NCBI GenBank assembly: GCA_904395335.1
Contig: CAJFNR010000012.1
Location: forward strand, 1-64,000
DNA length: 64,000 bases
Reading direction: 5' to 3'
Source: Candidatus Avimonas narfae
GTDB taxonomy: Bacteria; Bacillota; Clostridia; Oscillospirales; Acutalibacteraceae
Part shown: piece after piece, positions 7,035 through 15,608 of the stretch
Numbering within the stretch: the first letter of the stretch is position 1
Layout: every line of letters begins with the position of its first letter
The notes under the pieces: generated by a model
Told to the model about the DNA's origin: nothing
Database searches by the model: none
What the model saw: only the letters and a program-made list of their open reading frames with translations
Position numbers and translations under genes: made by a program

Positions 7035-9275
7035 CTATCTTCTTATGTTTGTTCTGGCGGAAAAGCCCTTCCCCCTGGCCGCAGCCAACAGCGCCGCACT
7101 AAAAAGCAGCAAAAGCGCCGCACCATCGGCCAATCCCGCCTCACCGGTGGCGGGAGCCTGCCCGGCGGCCCCGGCAGTGGTACCCTGAGCCGTTCCGGTT
7201 TCCTCCATGCCGGAACCCGACGGCGCCGTAGCACCGCTGTCAGCGGTAGTAGTGGTTTCACCGGCGGCGGTGCCGGAAGAGCCGGTGCCCGATGGCTCTT
7301 CAACCTCATCAGGCGTACCGATTTCCAGCCGGTTGATCACTACAGACCCCGTGGCCGGGCCGGCCGCATAGACCTCTATGCTGGCAACCGTAATATAGCC
7401 GGCCGCATCGGCATACTCGCCCAGCAGCTGACCGGGATAATGGCCCCCCTGCACAATTCCGCCCTCAGCGAGCGCGCCCAGCCTCATGGCGCCCTTCACC
7501 GTCTGATTGGTACGTAGATCGCCTGAATCGGGGGATGTATCCGCCACCATGCCCTGATTCAGAATTACCTGGCGCGGAGTCTCGTCCTTGTCAAGGAAGT
7601 TCAGCCGAATACTGGTTTCCATTCCGTCTTTGGTTTCCAAGTCGTAAATCAGGATATCGTTCACATTTACCGCGATGCCCTCGCCGTATTCGATGATGGC
7701 GTTGGGCCAGGCGCCGCCGGTATTGCCCACAATGAGGCTGTCGTCCACCATTTCCAGCGTCACCGTGCTGCCGTTAATCTCACGGAACTCCACGCTGTCC
7801 ATATCAAAATCCAGCAGATCCGCGTATACTTCGGAGGGCTCCGCCACGGAGGTGGGAGCTGTGCCCGTCCCGGCGGTCGGCTCCGTCACGCCGGGTGCGG
7901 AGTAGATGGGGGCGTCGGGATTGGGGGTCTTCACTGTGATCCCCAGATCTTCCGTAACCGTAAGGCCCAGTTCGTCGGCAAAGTCCATCGCCATTTTTCT
8001 GGCCGATTCGTTGTACGCGCTGGGATCGTGGGCATCCACACCCAGCACCACGGTATTGCCTACCTCCTTGACTATCTCCCAAAACTTATCGTAGGGATAG
8101 CGGTACCGGTATTCGTCTCCCATCTGCCTTTTGGTCTCATTGTTGAAGCAGCCTTCGTTGATCTCCATGGCCACGCCCATTTCCTTGGCCGTTTCGCACA
8201 TTCTCCGGACATCGTCCGCAATATTGTCGTTCCAGAAAGTCACAGTAGACATGAAATAATCGGGATGGGCGAACACGGAAAACAAACCCGTTTCCAGCGC
8301 CGCAATGGAAGAGTCCACATACGCCTCCACATATTCTTCGCTGTCCAGGCTGCCGCTGAAGGTGGTAAACGCATTGCTAACCGTGCTGAATTCCAGATAG
8401 TGATTGCCCAGAATCAAGTAGTCCACTAGATTGTTGTCCACCAGGTGCCGGTAATAATCCTCAAACACCTCGTTCCATTCGCATTCATACCCCAAAAGAA
8501 GATAAATTTCCCCCTCATATTCCTTCTGAAGTGTCCGGATGGACGAGATGTATTCGTCGGCGATCCGGTATTCGCCCCGGACGCCGTTGGGGTAATTGAT
8601 CCAGGGAAGCATAACATGATCCGTAAAGCCCATGATACCGTAACCGTTTTGGATGGCCGCCTCCACGTATTCCCGGTCCTGGGCGGTCCCCGCATGGTTG
8701 CAGCGGTAAGTATGGGTGTGATAATTGACGCGCATCCCCGGTTCCTCCACTTCTCCCGTCAGCAGGGTGATGGATTTCAAATAGGATGTCTTCCCGGGGA
8801 CGGTTGCTTTCATCCGAATGACGATCTCGCCGCTTGCCCCGCCCGTATTGAACGTATACAGGTTGTTGACATTGGTAACAGCCTGATCCCGGACAATGTC
8901 TTTTCCGCCGATGCTGATGGAAAAGGTGGTATCTCCATTCGCGCTCATAGCCGCTTCCAGCTGTATCTGGGAAATTTCCGTGTCCGCGACAGTGGTTTTG
9001 ACCACCAGCTCCTGTGTGTCACTGTCCGCCACAAGGAACCGCATACCGCGGCTTCCTTCCACATCTCCGGTGGCGGCCATAGAAAAATTCCAGGTGAGAT
9101 CGCCGCAGATATTATCGCCCTGTTTCGCCACCTGAGTAAATGTGTGGGAATAGAACTCCTCGGCTGCGCGGACGGTTAGTGAAGCCCCTCCCGCCGACGC
9201 CGGCCCCAGCACCAGGCCCAGGGTCAAAACCGTCAGCAGCCCCCTCTTCAGCCAATTTTTTCTGCTGCTCTTCAT
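7035..9275 (-). CDS. Secreted, cell-wall-type PHP-domain phosphoesterase
   Basis: A 746-residue exported protein. A signal peptide (basic MKSSRKNWLKRG, hydrophobic stretch, cut near VRAAEE) is followed by a beta-rich N-terminal domain. Next is a PHP metallo-phosphoesterase domain (about 183-440) with metal-ligand motifs VNYHTHTYRCNHAG, GFTDH, GNHY, FAHPDY and GVDAHD, like histidinol-phosphatase. A beta-sandwich carbohydrate-binding-like region follows, then a Thr/Gly/Ser-rich linker and a C-terminal PATGE, hydrophobic segment and basic tail, resembling an LPXTG-type sorting signal. The substrate is unknown. An exported PHP domain with wall anchoring is unusual. RBS AGGAGGG; start ATG 9275. 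Confidence 0.82.
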   Translation of the reverse strand: MKSSRKNWLKRGLLTVLTLGLVLGPASAGGASLTVRAAEEFYSHTFTQVAKQGDNICGDLTWNFSMAATGDVEGSRGMRFLVADSDTQELVVKTTVADTEISQIQLEAAMSANGDTTFSISIGGKDIVRDQAVTNVNNLYTFNTGGASGEIVIRMKATVPGKTSYLKSITLLTGEVEEPGMRVNYHTHTYRCNHAGTAQDREYVEAAIQNGYGIMGFTDHVMLPWINYPNGVRGEYRIADEYISSIRTLQKEYEGEIYLLLGYECEWNEVFEDYYRHLVDNNLVDYLILGNHYLEFSTVSNAFTTFSGSLDSEEYVEAYVDSSIAALETGLFSVFAHPDYFMSTVTFWNDNIADDVRRMCETAKEMGVAMEINEGCFNNETKRQMGDEYRYRYPYDKFWEIVKEVGNTVVLGVDAHDPSAYNESARKMAMDFADELGLTVTEDLGITVKTPNPDAPIYSAPGVTEPTAGTGTAPTSVAEPSEVYADLLDFDMDSVEFREINGSTVTLEMVDDSLIVGNTGGAWPNAIIEYGEGIAVNVNDILIYDLETKDGMETSIRLNFLDKDETPRQVILNQGMVADTSPDSGDLRTNQTVKGAMRLGALAEGGIVQGGHYPGQLLGEYADAAGYITVASIEVYAAGPATGSVVINRLEIGTPDEVEEPSGTGSSGTAAGETTTTADSGATAPSGSGMEETGTAQGTTAGAAGQAPATGEAGLADGAALLLLFSAALLAAARGKGFSARTNIRR

Positions 9276-9314
9276 TCGTGTCCCTCCTCTTTCACCGCAT
9301 TTTGAGTTAAGATA

Positions 9315-9343
9315 ATACTATATTATTTTTACATATTTGTAAA
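9315..9343 (-). promoter_or_regulatory. Promoter of the PHP-domain gene
   Basis: On the minus strand, TTTACA (9338-9343), a 17-base AT-rich spacer and TAGTAT (9315-9320), about 40 bases upstream of the ATG. Confidence 0.5.
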
Positions 9344-9437
9344 TAGTTTTTATGATTATTGCATTAGACTATGTAAAAAGTCTTGCCAAAAACACGGAAC
9401 AGCTGATAAGTTCTACCGCCGGTAGACGCTTGCCGTC

Positions 9438-9465
9438 TTGTGATGGGGAACAAAGAAAGTATAAT
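9438..9465 (+). promoter_or_regulatory. Promoter of the PolC-fragment gene
   Basis: TTGTGA (9438-9443), a 16-base spacer and a perfect TATAAT (9460-9465). The predicted leader is only about 20 bases and contains AAGGAGGGGG, indicating that the small downstream ORF is expressed. Confidence 0.6.
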
Positions 9466-9491
9466 GAAATTAACAGACAAGGAGGGGGATT

Positions 9492-9932
9492 ATGAGAGAT
9501 TATCGCTTTGGCAATTTCCTGCAAGAACTGAGAATGCGCCGCGGCCTGTCGTACGGGATCGGCGTCTGGTTTGATAATGCCCAGATACTGATTCAACACG
9601 GCAAACCGGTAAGTGACGTAATCGCCTATCGCGATGATGTGTTTCATTACATTCAAAAGAGAATGGAAAGGAAACACGTGGACCATACAGGTTTCGCATA
9701 CAAAATTATGGAGGATACCTCCCAGGGCGTTTATGCGAAGGGGGGAGTTTCCGATGAGATGATAAACCAGTTTTCAATATTGGGGATCGAAGACAGGTTT
9801 GCAGAATCCATCCAGAAGATTCGATATCTTTTCCCACGCGCTCACGGTGTACTGTATGTGAAATATGCGCTGATTTTGATGTGGTACAAACAGAATCACC
9901 CCGGAACATTCCACAAGTTGTTTAAGGAGTAA
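9492..9932 (+). CDS. PolC C-terminal-like fragment with HTH-like N-terminus
   Basis: A 146-residue intact ORF. From about residue 18 it resembles the C-terminal part of DNA polymerase III PolC: GLSYGIGVWFDNAQ against PolC GLSHGTDVWL-NAQ, then VIAYRDDVFHYI, AYKIMED, and IQKIRYLFPRAHGVLYVKYA against KKIKYMFPKAHAAAYVLMA. The polymerase palm with its catalytic aspartates is absent. The first 17 residues (FGNFLQELRMRR) look like the start of an XRE helix-turn-helix protein, with the join at the shared GLS. A strong RBS and promoter favour expression. It may be a recombination product under selection or a young pseudogene; the function is unknown. Confidence 0.6.
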   Translation: MRDYRFGNFLQELRMRRGLSYGIGVWFDNAQILIQHGKPVSDVIAYRDDVFHYIQKRMERKHVDHTGFAYKIMEDTSQGVYAKGGVSDEMINQFSILGIEDRFAESIQKIRYLFPRAHGVLYVKYALILMWYKQNHPGTFHKLFKE

Positions 9933-10522
9933 GACAACAAGGCTGTTGCAATAGTCCCAATACCGCAGTCAAGCCGCCGCTGTCCTTGTCTGACGCAAGG
10001 GCAACGGCTTCTTTATCCCCAGGGCGAAAGGTTTATCTATAACACCTGACAATCTGTCCTGCGCGGCCCAATCCGATTGTTCCTGCGCCTGTTGCATCGG
10101 CTTGCCATATTCCCGAAATCGCCGCCGGGCCGAAAGAAGTCCTGCCGGAATCAAAAGGATTATTGCCGTCGGAACAAGGTTTTTCTCCTTTTATAAGGGC
10201 AGGACCGTGCTTATTTGTCACGATTTATCAGACTGTTTTCACTATATTGTTACACTAATCGCCATAATATATCTCTTTTTGCCGCTAATTCGTCCCTGTT
10301 TTTTATTTTGTGTTATTTTTTCTTATTTTCCTTTCTTTTTCCATCTTATCTCTTGATTTTCTCTTTTCACTATGATAACGTTAAAATAGCAACCATGTCT
10401 TTCTATAGGCCATATTCTGTAGGAATGCTGGTCGCGGAATTCGCCGCCGCTTGCCCGCCCGAATGCGGGCGACGGATAGCTTATAAAACAGAACACGGCC
10501 ATCATGTAAAGGGAGGTTTCCT
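9933..10522 (+). other. Intergenic region, AT-rich upstream part of the araC gene
   Basis: No convincing gene was seen. The first 300 bases are mixed-composition sequence with only short overlapping frames on both strands. From about 10240 to 10375 the plus strand is strongly T/pyrimidine-rich, then changes abruptly to the GC-rich araC leader. A GC-rich inverted repeat, GCCCGCC-GAATG-GGCGGGC-like (around 10453-10475), lies about 50 bases before the araC RBS and may be a leader hairpin or operator. Confidence 0.4.
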
Positions 10523-11374
10523 ATGGTTGAACTGATGGAGAAAACACTTATCCCTTCTTATCCCGATTTGCCTTTGGAGTTACCGGAAGCTGCCAACTCC
10601 TTGGTTTATTTGGACAAAGGAACTGCCGTTCTGGATCTGAACGGACATGTCTGTCACATATCCGGCCCTTCCTTTGTCTGTGTCACCAGAGGGGATCACG
10701 CGCATGTTTTGTATTCGTATCGAGTGGAAGCGTACACATTTTCCTTTGAAAGCCGCCTGCCAGAACAACTGGGATCGGAATCGGAGGAAGCCGCCGCCCG
10801 TCTGTTCGACAACCGGGACGATCTGTATCACGGTGTGATTCCGGTGCCGTCGGAAAGTTGTTATATCCTCCGTGATACGGTCAAGCGGATGGCGGTTCTG
10901 CTTCAGGATGATCCGTCCATCCAGAAGGAAGCGGTGGATTCCTTTGTTTCGCTGCTGGCAACTGCGGACGCACTCAGGGAATCCTTCCTGTCTCAGGCAA
11001 ACCGCCATGTTTCCCTGAGGACAAAGGTTTTAGACTACCTACAACAGCATTTGTTTGAACCTCTCACCATCGACGACGTCTGTAAACATTTCGGCTTCAA
11101 CCGGCTGTACATTACCAACCTGTTCCGTAAGTGGACCGGTCAGGGCATCCGGGAATATCTGGTGGACGAACGCATCCAGGCTGCTAAACGCCTTCTTTCC
11201 TCCACTTCTCAGCCAGTGGACGACATCGCCAAAAAATGCGGATTCTCTACCTCCAGCTATTTCGCCCGCCAATTTCACCTTCGGGAGGGGTGTTCCCCCA
11301 CACAGTATCGAGCCCATTGTCATGAAGGTAAGCCCCTCAGTCTATACAAGACGGATAATTCCTCTGGAATGTAA
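10523..11374 (+). CDS. AraC-family transcriptional regulator
   Basis: A 283-residue regulator. The N-terminal part (about 15-130) is a cupin-like ligand-sensing domain. The C-terminal 100 residues hold the two helix-turn-helix motifs of AraC proteins (DVCKHFGFNRLYITNLFRKW, then DIAKKCGFSTSSYFARQFH and the usual GCSPTQYR). The effector is unknown. The start is ATG 10523 after AAGGGAGG. It lies between the PolC-like ORF and a convergent secreted SGNH hydrolase, and could regulate the neighbouring surface-protein genes, but this is only positional inference. Confidence 0.9.
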   Translation: MVELMEKTLIPSYPDLPLELPEAANSLVYLDKGTAVLDLNGHVCHISGPSFVCVTRGDHAHVLYSYRVEAYTFSFESRLPEQLGSESEEAAARLFDNRDDLYHGVIPVPSESCYILRDTVKRMAVLLQDDPSIQKEAVDSFVSLLATADALRESFLSQANRHVSLRTKVLDYLQQHLFEPLTIDDVCKHFGFNRLYITNLFRKWTGQGIREYLVDERIQAAKRLLSSTSQPVDDIAKKCGFSTSSYFARQFHLREGCSPTQYRAHCHEGKPLSLYKTDNSSGM

Positions 11375-11490
11375 CGGCATGTTGAAAACTTGGTGGAAAG
11401 TGTTAATAACTCGCTGTACAATTTCCTTGCCGTATGACAATTTGTCTGTGTTTCTGCCGGACTACCCTCTCCTCCCGGCGGAACCAAAAA

Positions 11491-11526
11491 GAAAAGGCCT
11501 CCTTTAAAGGAGGCCTTTTCTTTTTT
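11491..11526. terminator. Bidirectional intrinsic terminator
   Basis: A perfect 30-base palindrome (11491-11520), two 15-base arms with no free loop bases, GAAAAGGCCTCCTTT and its complement. A long T run follows on the plus strand and A5 precedes it. It serves both the araC gene and the convergent SGNH hydrolase gene. Confidence 0.9.
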
Positions 11527-11543
11527 GGGGTTTTGTATGAGTC

Positions 11544-13535
11544 TTATTTTTTGCGGCGCGTAATACTCACAGCGCCACAGGCCACTGCCAGCAACAACGC
11601 CGCGCCTGCCAAGGCCGCACCGCTTTCACCAGTAGCGGGGTTAGAGGGCTTTTTGGTGGGATCGGTTTCAGAAGCGGACGGTGTGGTTTCAGTAGCTGAC
11701 GGATCCGTGGCAGTAGCCGACGGATCGGTCTCGGAAGCCGACGGGTCTGTTACAGAAGTAGACGGATCCGTGGGCTCAGAAGGATCCGGATCGGTGGGAT
11801 CGGGTTCTTCCGCTTCCTTCACCAGAGCCAGCTCCTGCCAAACCACTGCCTGGCCGGCGCTTCCGTATACGGAGAGGGTAATCTGGTTGATGGTAATCAC
11901 GCCGGTAGACTCCAGCTTGGCGGCCAGATCAACATATGCGTCACCATCCCCCGGGAAATCGTTGACGTCACCGTTCACCAACTGGGAGAACTGGGCGCTC
12001 TTCTGTTCTCCCGACTCATCGGTATAATACAGCATACCGTTAGCTGTGCCGCCGTCGGAGACAAATTTCAGATGGAGATACGGATTGGTCGAAAGGTCCA
12101 CTGTCTGATTGAGTGCTATCGCCACTGACGGCCAAGCGATATCGCTTTCTTCAGAACGCGCCAGCCTCAGGGAGCCGTCTTCCTCAAAGGTGACATCCGT
12201 CACACCCTGATACTGCGTCACCTGATCCTTCTGCTCCTCCGTGGGCAGCAGGGAGACCGTCGTCTCAAAATCGGTGGGAGGATCCGGCTCCTCAATCTCA
12301 ACGCCGGTGCTCACGCTCAGCTCATTGATGATCACTCTATTGTATGCGGTGCCTACAGCAAACACCTTGACGCCGGAGAAGAGCACGCTGCCATCTTCCT
12401 CGATAGCACTCTCCGGGATGCCCAGCTCTGTCAGGGGAATAGAGCCCTGGAGGTGCTGGCCGGGCAGGATATCGTTTACATCGGAAAGCCGGATGGAGCT
12501 ATCCCATTTTTTCAGTGCCGGAGCCAACGATATATTGTTGTTGTCATACGCAAGCGTAGGAGTGGATCCGTCGAAGAACAACCCAATGCCGGCGCTGGCC
12601 TCCGTGACGATATCGTAGTTCAGCACGCTTCCCTCCAGCGGAACCGCCACGCCTTTGTCAATGGAGGGAGAATAGTGCATCTCCGGCCACAGGCCATTGG
12701 TATTGTAGAAAGACAAAGAACCGTCCTCATTCTGTTCGACTTTGATCAGGTCCGGCGTCTGGGGCGTCATCCAGTCCGCAGGATCAAAGGAAATAATATC
12801 CTTGGTCCATGTACCGGGCTCCACTGTGGGGCGTTCAGGATATTCCACGCGGGGAGCATCCGGATCCGTGCGGAAATGCTCCCGCATAAACGCCACCAAC
12901 GTATCGGTATAGGCCTTCTTACCCACATCGGAGAGGTGCACACCGTCGGCCACCAGGAAATCACTCCGGTCATACGAATCACACATCTCCCGCATATCTA
13001 CCAAATAGACCCCTTTGTCCGCCGCAATTTCACGGATAACGGCGTTGTATTCATCAAGGGCTGCGGTGAGTCCGTTCTCGTAATTTCCCTGATAGGGAGG
13101 GGGATCATCGCGCACATAAGGAGCAGTGAAAAGGATCGGTATAGCATCCAGTGCCTCCACCTTATCCACAATGGTTTCCATATTCGTGCGGAAATCCTCC
13201 AGAGAAACCTGAGGATCGGTGCCATTGACACGCACGAAGTCGTTGGTGCCAAAGGCGATGGTCACAAAGTCCGGATCCTTGGAGGCCACATCCCGATCAA
13301 ACCGCGCCAAGGCGTTGGCGGAGGTATGGCCGCCGATTCCGGCGTTGACCAGATACATATTGAGTTCCTTCGCAGCATCCTGAGGCCAGGAACTGAGCGC
13401 CGTCAGACTGTCGCCGAAGGTTACCAAAGTGCTGCAATCCAGCACCGGGGCATCCTCGGCCGGCGCAGCGACAGCGGTGCCGGCTGCCGACAGCATCAGC
13501 GCCGCGGCCGAAATGCCGGCAATCCACTTTTTCAT
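11544..13535 (-). CDS. Secreted wall-anchored SGNH/GDSL hydrolase
   Basis: A 663-residue exported esterase or lipase-type protein. A signal peptide (1-23, cut near AVAAP) is followed by an SGNH hydrolase domain with block I FGDSL (Ser43 region), block II GIGGHT, block III GTND (96-99) and block V DGVHLS with the catalytic Asp/His (197-200). Two beta-sandwich modules of carbohydrate-binding type follow, then a Ser/Thr/Asp/Pro repeat region built from TDPSASE/TDPSATE units. The end is NPATGE, a hydrophobic helix and RRKK, an LPXTG-type sorting signal. The substrate is probably an acylated polysaccharide (family inference). RBS GGAGGAG, start ATG 13535. Confidence 0.88.
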   Translation of the reverse strand: MKKWIAGISAAALMLSAAGTAVAAPAEDAPVLDCSTLVTFGDSLTALSSWPQDAAKELNMYLVNAGIGGHTSANALARFDRDVASKDPDFVTIAFGTNDFVRVNGTDPQVSLEDFRTNMETIVDKVEALDAIPILFTAPYVRDDPPPYQGNYENGLTAALDEYNAVIREIAADKGVYLVDMREMCDSYDRSDFLVADGVHLSDVGKKAYTDTLVAFMREHFRTDPDAPRVEYPERPTVEPGTWTKDIISFDPADWMTPQTPDLIKVEQNEDGSLSFYNTNGLWPEMHYSPSIDKGVAVPLEGSVLNYDIVTEASAGIGLFFDGSTPTLAYDNNNISLAPALKKWDSSIRLSDVNDILPGQHLQGSIPLTELGIPESAIEEDGSVLFSGVKVFAVGTAYNRVIINELSVSTGVEIEEPDPPTDFETTVSLLPTEEQKDQVTQYQGVTDVTFEEDGSLRLARSEESDIAWPSVAIALNQTVDLSTNPYLHLKFVSDGGTANGMLYYTDESGEQKSAQFSQLVNGDVNDFPGDGDAYVDLAAKLESTGVITINQITLSVYGSAGQAVVWQELALVKEAEEPDPTDPDPSEPTDPSTSVTDPSASETDPSATATDPSATETTPSASETDPTKKPSNPATGESGAALAGAALLLAVACGAVSITRRKK

Positions 13536-13571
13536 TTTTACTCCTCCTTTATCTAAGGGTTATCTATAGAG

Positions 13572-13600
13572 ATTATATACATTGTTTCCTGACAAAGCAA
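13572..13600 (-). promoter_or_regulatory. Promoter of the SGNH hydrolase gene
   Basis: On the minus strand, TTGCTT (13595-13600), a 17-base spacer and a perfect TATAAT (13572-13577), about 40 bases upstream of the ATG. Confidence 0.7.
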
Positions 13601-13691
13601 GAGAAACATTGCGTTTCGACTAAATTTTATTCCCTTCGATTACTGTTGATGAATATTTTTGCCCGTCTCCGTCTGCCGGGAGGAATTTCGA

Positions 13692-13720
13692 TTGTCTTTC
13701 CCATAAGAATGCGGTATGAT
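13692..13720 (+). promoter_or_regulatory. Promoter for the 13753 gene
   Basis: TTGTCT (13692-13697), a 17-base spacer and TATGAT (13715-13720). The leader before ATG 13753 is short and contains GAAGGAG. Confidence 0.6.
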
Positions 13721-13752
13721 AAAAGCAGTTTTTCGGAAAGAAGGAGCGGCTG

Positions 13753-14433
13753 ATGCAATACGCCATGCTGCAGGCCTATTGGCCCCGGCATTCACGGGAT
13801 TTGCTGATCCATACCATCGAGCTCCATATGGCCCGCAACGACATGCGTCCCTGTTCCCGGGAGGAAGCTGAGCGCACGGTGGCCCTGGTTCCCAACAGCT
13901 CCGGCTGGGCTGTATACGACGACTGCGCCGATCGGATGGATCTATCCGCTATGGACGGCCTGGGCCGTGCCTTGACGCGGCGGCTGGAGAAAAGCGGGGC
14001 GTCCGGCACAGTGGCTCTGGGCGTTGTGGTATCCGAAGATAAGCGCCTGCTTAGACTGTATGCCGGCGGCCGTGTGCGCGATACGCTTCTGCTGTCCCCT
14101 CATCCAGTGGCGCGGCCGGCCACTTTTACGGACACGCTGCGGGCCCGTCGATGGCGGCCTCTTCTTGGAAAGCGAGAAGAACGCGCGGCCATGGCGAAGT
14201 TGCTTGCCTGTGGGGGCGCTTCACCGGCGGAAATCTGCGGGTTGCTTCATTTGGACGGGTCCTCGCGCTACGGATTCCGTTCGCTGGAATTGGAGCAGCC
14301 GGAGGGAATGATCTGGCTTCCCTTCCGTTCGGAAACCACGGTGAAACAAAAGCTGAGCGAACGGATTTTAAACGTTGTCCAGCAACCCGGATCCGCTGCG
14401 GGCGCCTGTCTGCGCCGCCGGGATCCCCACTGA
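13753..14433 (+). CDS. Hypothetical protein, 226 residues
   Basis: Not recognised. It is soluble, with no signal peptide or membrane segment. It begins MQYAMLQAYWPRHSRDLLIHT and has a central region GTVALGVVVSEDKRLLRLYAGGRVRD that suggests an alpha/beta domain. The last roughly 20 residues are low-complexity and basic. RBS GAAGGAG; a good promoter lies upstream. It ends 28 bases before an AAC(3)-family gene in the same direction and is probably co-transcribed with it. Confidence 0.7.
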   Translation: MQYAMLQAYWPRHSRDLLIHTIELHMARNDMRPCSREEAERTVALVPNSSGWAVYDDCADRMDLSAMDGLGRALTRRLEKSGASGTVALGVVVSEDKRLLRLYAGGRVRDTLLLSPHPVARPATFTDTLRARRWRPLLGKREERAAMAKLLACGGASPAEICGLLHLDGSSRYGFRSLELEQPEGMIWLPFRSETTVKQKLSERILNVVQQPGSAAGACLRRRDPH

Positions 14434-14461
14434 CCGGTCTGCCATCAAGGAGGAACTGCCT

Positions 14462-15241
14462 GTGTATACCAAACGGGATCTCATTCAAAATCTGCGGGGA
14501 TTGGGCGTACGGCCGGACGACACGCTGCTGGTCCATTCTTCGATGAAAGCCGTCGGGGCGGTGGAGGGGGGAGCCGATACCGTATTGGACGCCTTTTCGG
14601 AATATTTGTCGGAGGGACTGCTGATCCTTCCCACCCATACCTGGTCCAGCATCAACGCCGCCCATCCCCTGTACGATCCGGCGGTGGAACCTGCATGTGT
14701 GGGGATTTTGCCCAACCTGTTCCGGCAGCGTCCCGGTGTCGTGCGCTCCCTGCACCCCACCCACTCCCTGGCGGCACGGGGACGGGATGCCGCTGCTTTT
14801 GTAGAGGGCGAGGAGCTGAGGGAAACGGCCTGCCCCCGCAACGGCTGCTATGGCCGTCTGTACGACCGGGGGGCAAAAATCCTTTTTCTGGGGTGCCGGC
14901 TGACCAGTAACACCTACCTCCACGGCGTGGAGGAGTGGTGCGGCGTGCCGGAGCGCATCACTGACACCTACGAGCAGCTATACATCCGCCTGCCCTGGGG
15001 TGGCACCATGGAGCGCCCCATGCGGCGGCACTACCACCCCCGCGGGGTGGATATTTCTGGGCAATACGGAAAAATGGAGCCTGCCTTTCTGGCCAAAGGG
15101 ATCGCACACAAAGGAATGGTGGGCGACGCCGTCAGCACCCTGTGCGACGCCCGGGGAATGGCGGACCTGACCGCCTCCTATCTGCAAAAAGATCCCGACC
15201 TGTTCGCCAAGGAAGAACCTCTCCCGGAGGAATGGTATTGA
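14462..15241 (+). CDS. AAC(3)-family aminoglycoside N-acetyltransferase-like protein
   Basis: A 259-residue member of the AAC(3)/YokD antibiotic acetyltransferase family, which transfers acetyl from acetyl-CoA to an amino group. Family marks are LLVHSSMKAVG near the N-terminus, the LILPTHTWS segment, HPTHSLAARG, and a YLHGVEEW-type segment in the second half. Many chromosomal members do not confer aminoglycoside resistance. The start is GTG 14462, with GGAGG 8 bases upstream (14449-14453). The longer frame from 14375 overlaps the preceding gene and lacks a ribosome site. Confidence 0.88.
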   Translation: MYTKRDLIQNLRGLGVRPDDTLLVHSSMKAVGAVEGGADTVLDAFSEYLSEGLLILPTHTWSSINAAHPLYDPAVEPACVGILPNLFRQRPGVVRSLHPTHSLAARGRDAAAFVEGEELRETACPRNGCYGRLYDRGAKILFLGCRLTSNTYLHGVEEWCGVPERITDTYEQLYIRLPWGGTMERPMRRHYHPRGVDISGQYGKMEPAFLAKGIAHKGMVGDAVSTLCDARGMADLTASYLQKDPDLFAKEEPLPEEWY

Positions 15242-15608
15242 CTCCACCTATGGCCTAGACCCGCGTTCCCGTAGACGAAGAACCGTGATTTGGTTTTACT
15301 AAGGCTTTCTGCGATAAGGGTTCAGACAGTCCTTTGGCCGGTGAACTCTCCCCTTATGTTATAAGAGCCTAGAAATCCTTTCCCTAGAGGAAAAGGACAG
15401 CCGCCGTCAGGCGGTGGATCAGGTGAAAGCCTCAACTTTTCATCATTTTTAGCAGTTAGGCAGGAGATGGATTTTCCATTTACCACAAAACGACGTATTC
15501 TCCGTAGGGAATCGGAAATCCTTGAATCATAACGGACGTTCATCCACATGGCTTTAAAAAGCGGTTGGGAAAGCGCCCGCTTATATCGAAACAAAAGGAG
15601 GCGGCGGC
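15242..15608 (+). other. Intergenic region before polA
   Basis: No gene is supported in about 370 bases. Short paired arms such as CCTTTCCCTAGAGGAAAAGG and CCGCCGTCAGGCGG occur around 15375-15415, reminiscent of transposon-end or structured-RNA debris, but no transposase fragment was recognised. No clear promoter for polA was found. Confidence 0.35.

Noticed and set aside
10102-10356. Open frame of 84 codons in the T-rich region before araC
   Set aside because: No ribosome site, and the composition reflects a pyrimidine-rich stretch (many Phe/Leu/Ser codons), not a protein.
15242-15608. Possible insertion-sequence or structured-RNA remnant before polA
   Set aside because: Paired arms are short and no transposase fragment could be read in any frame.
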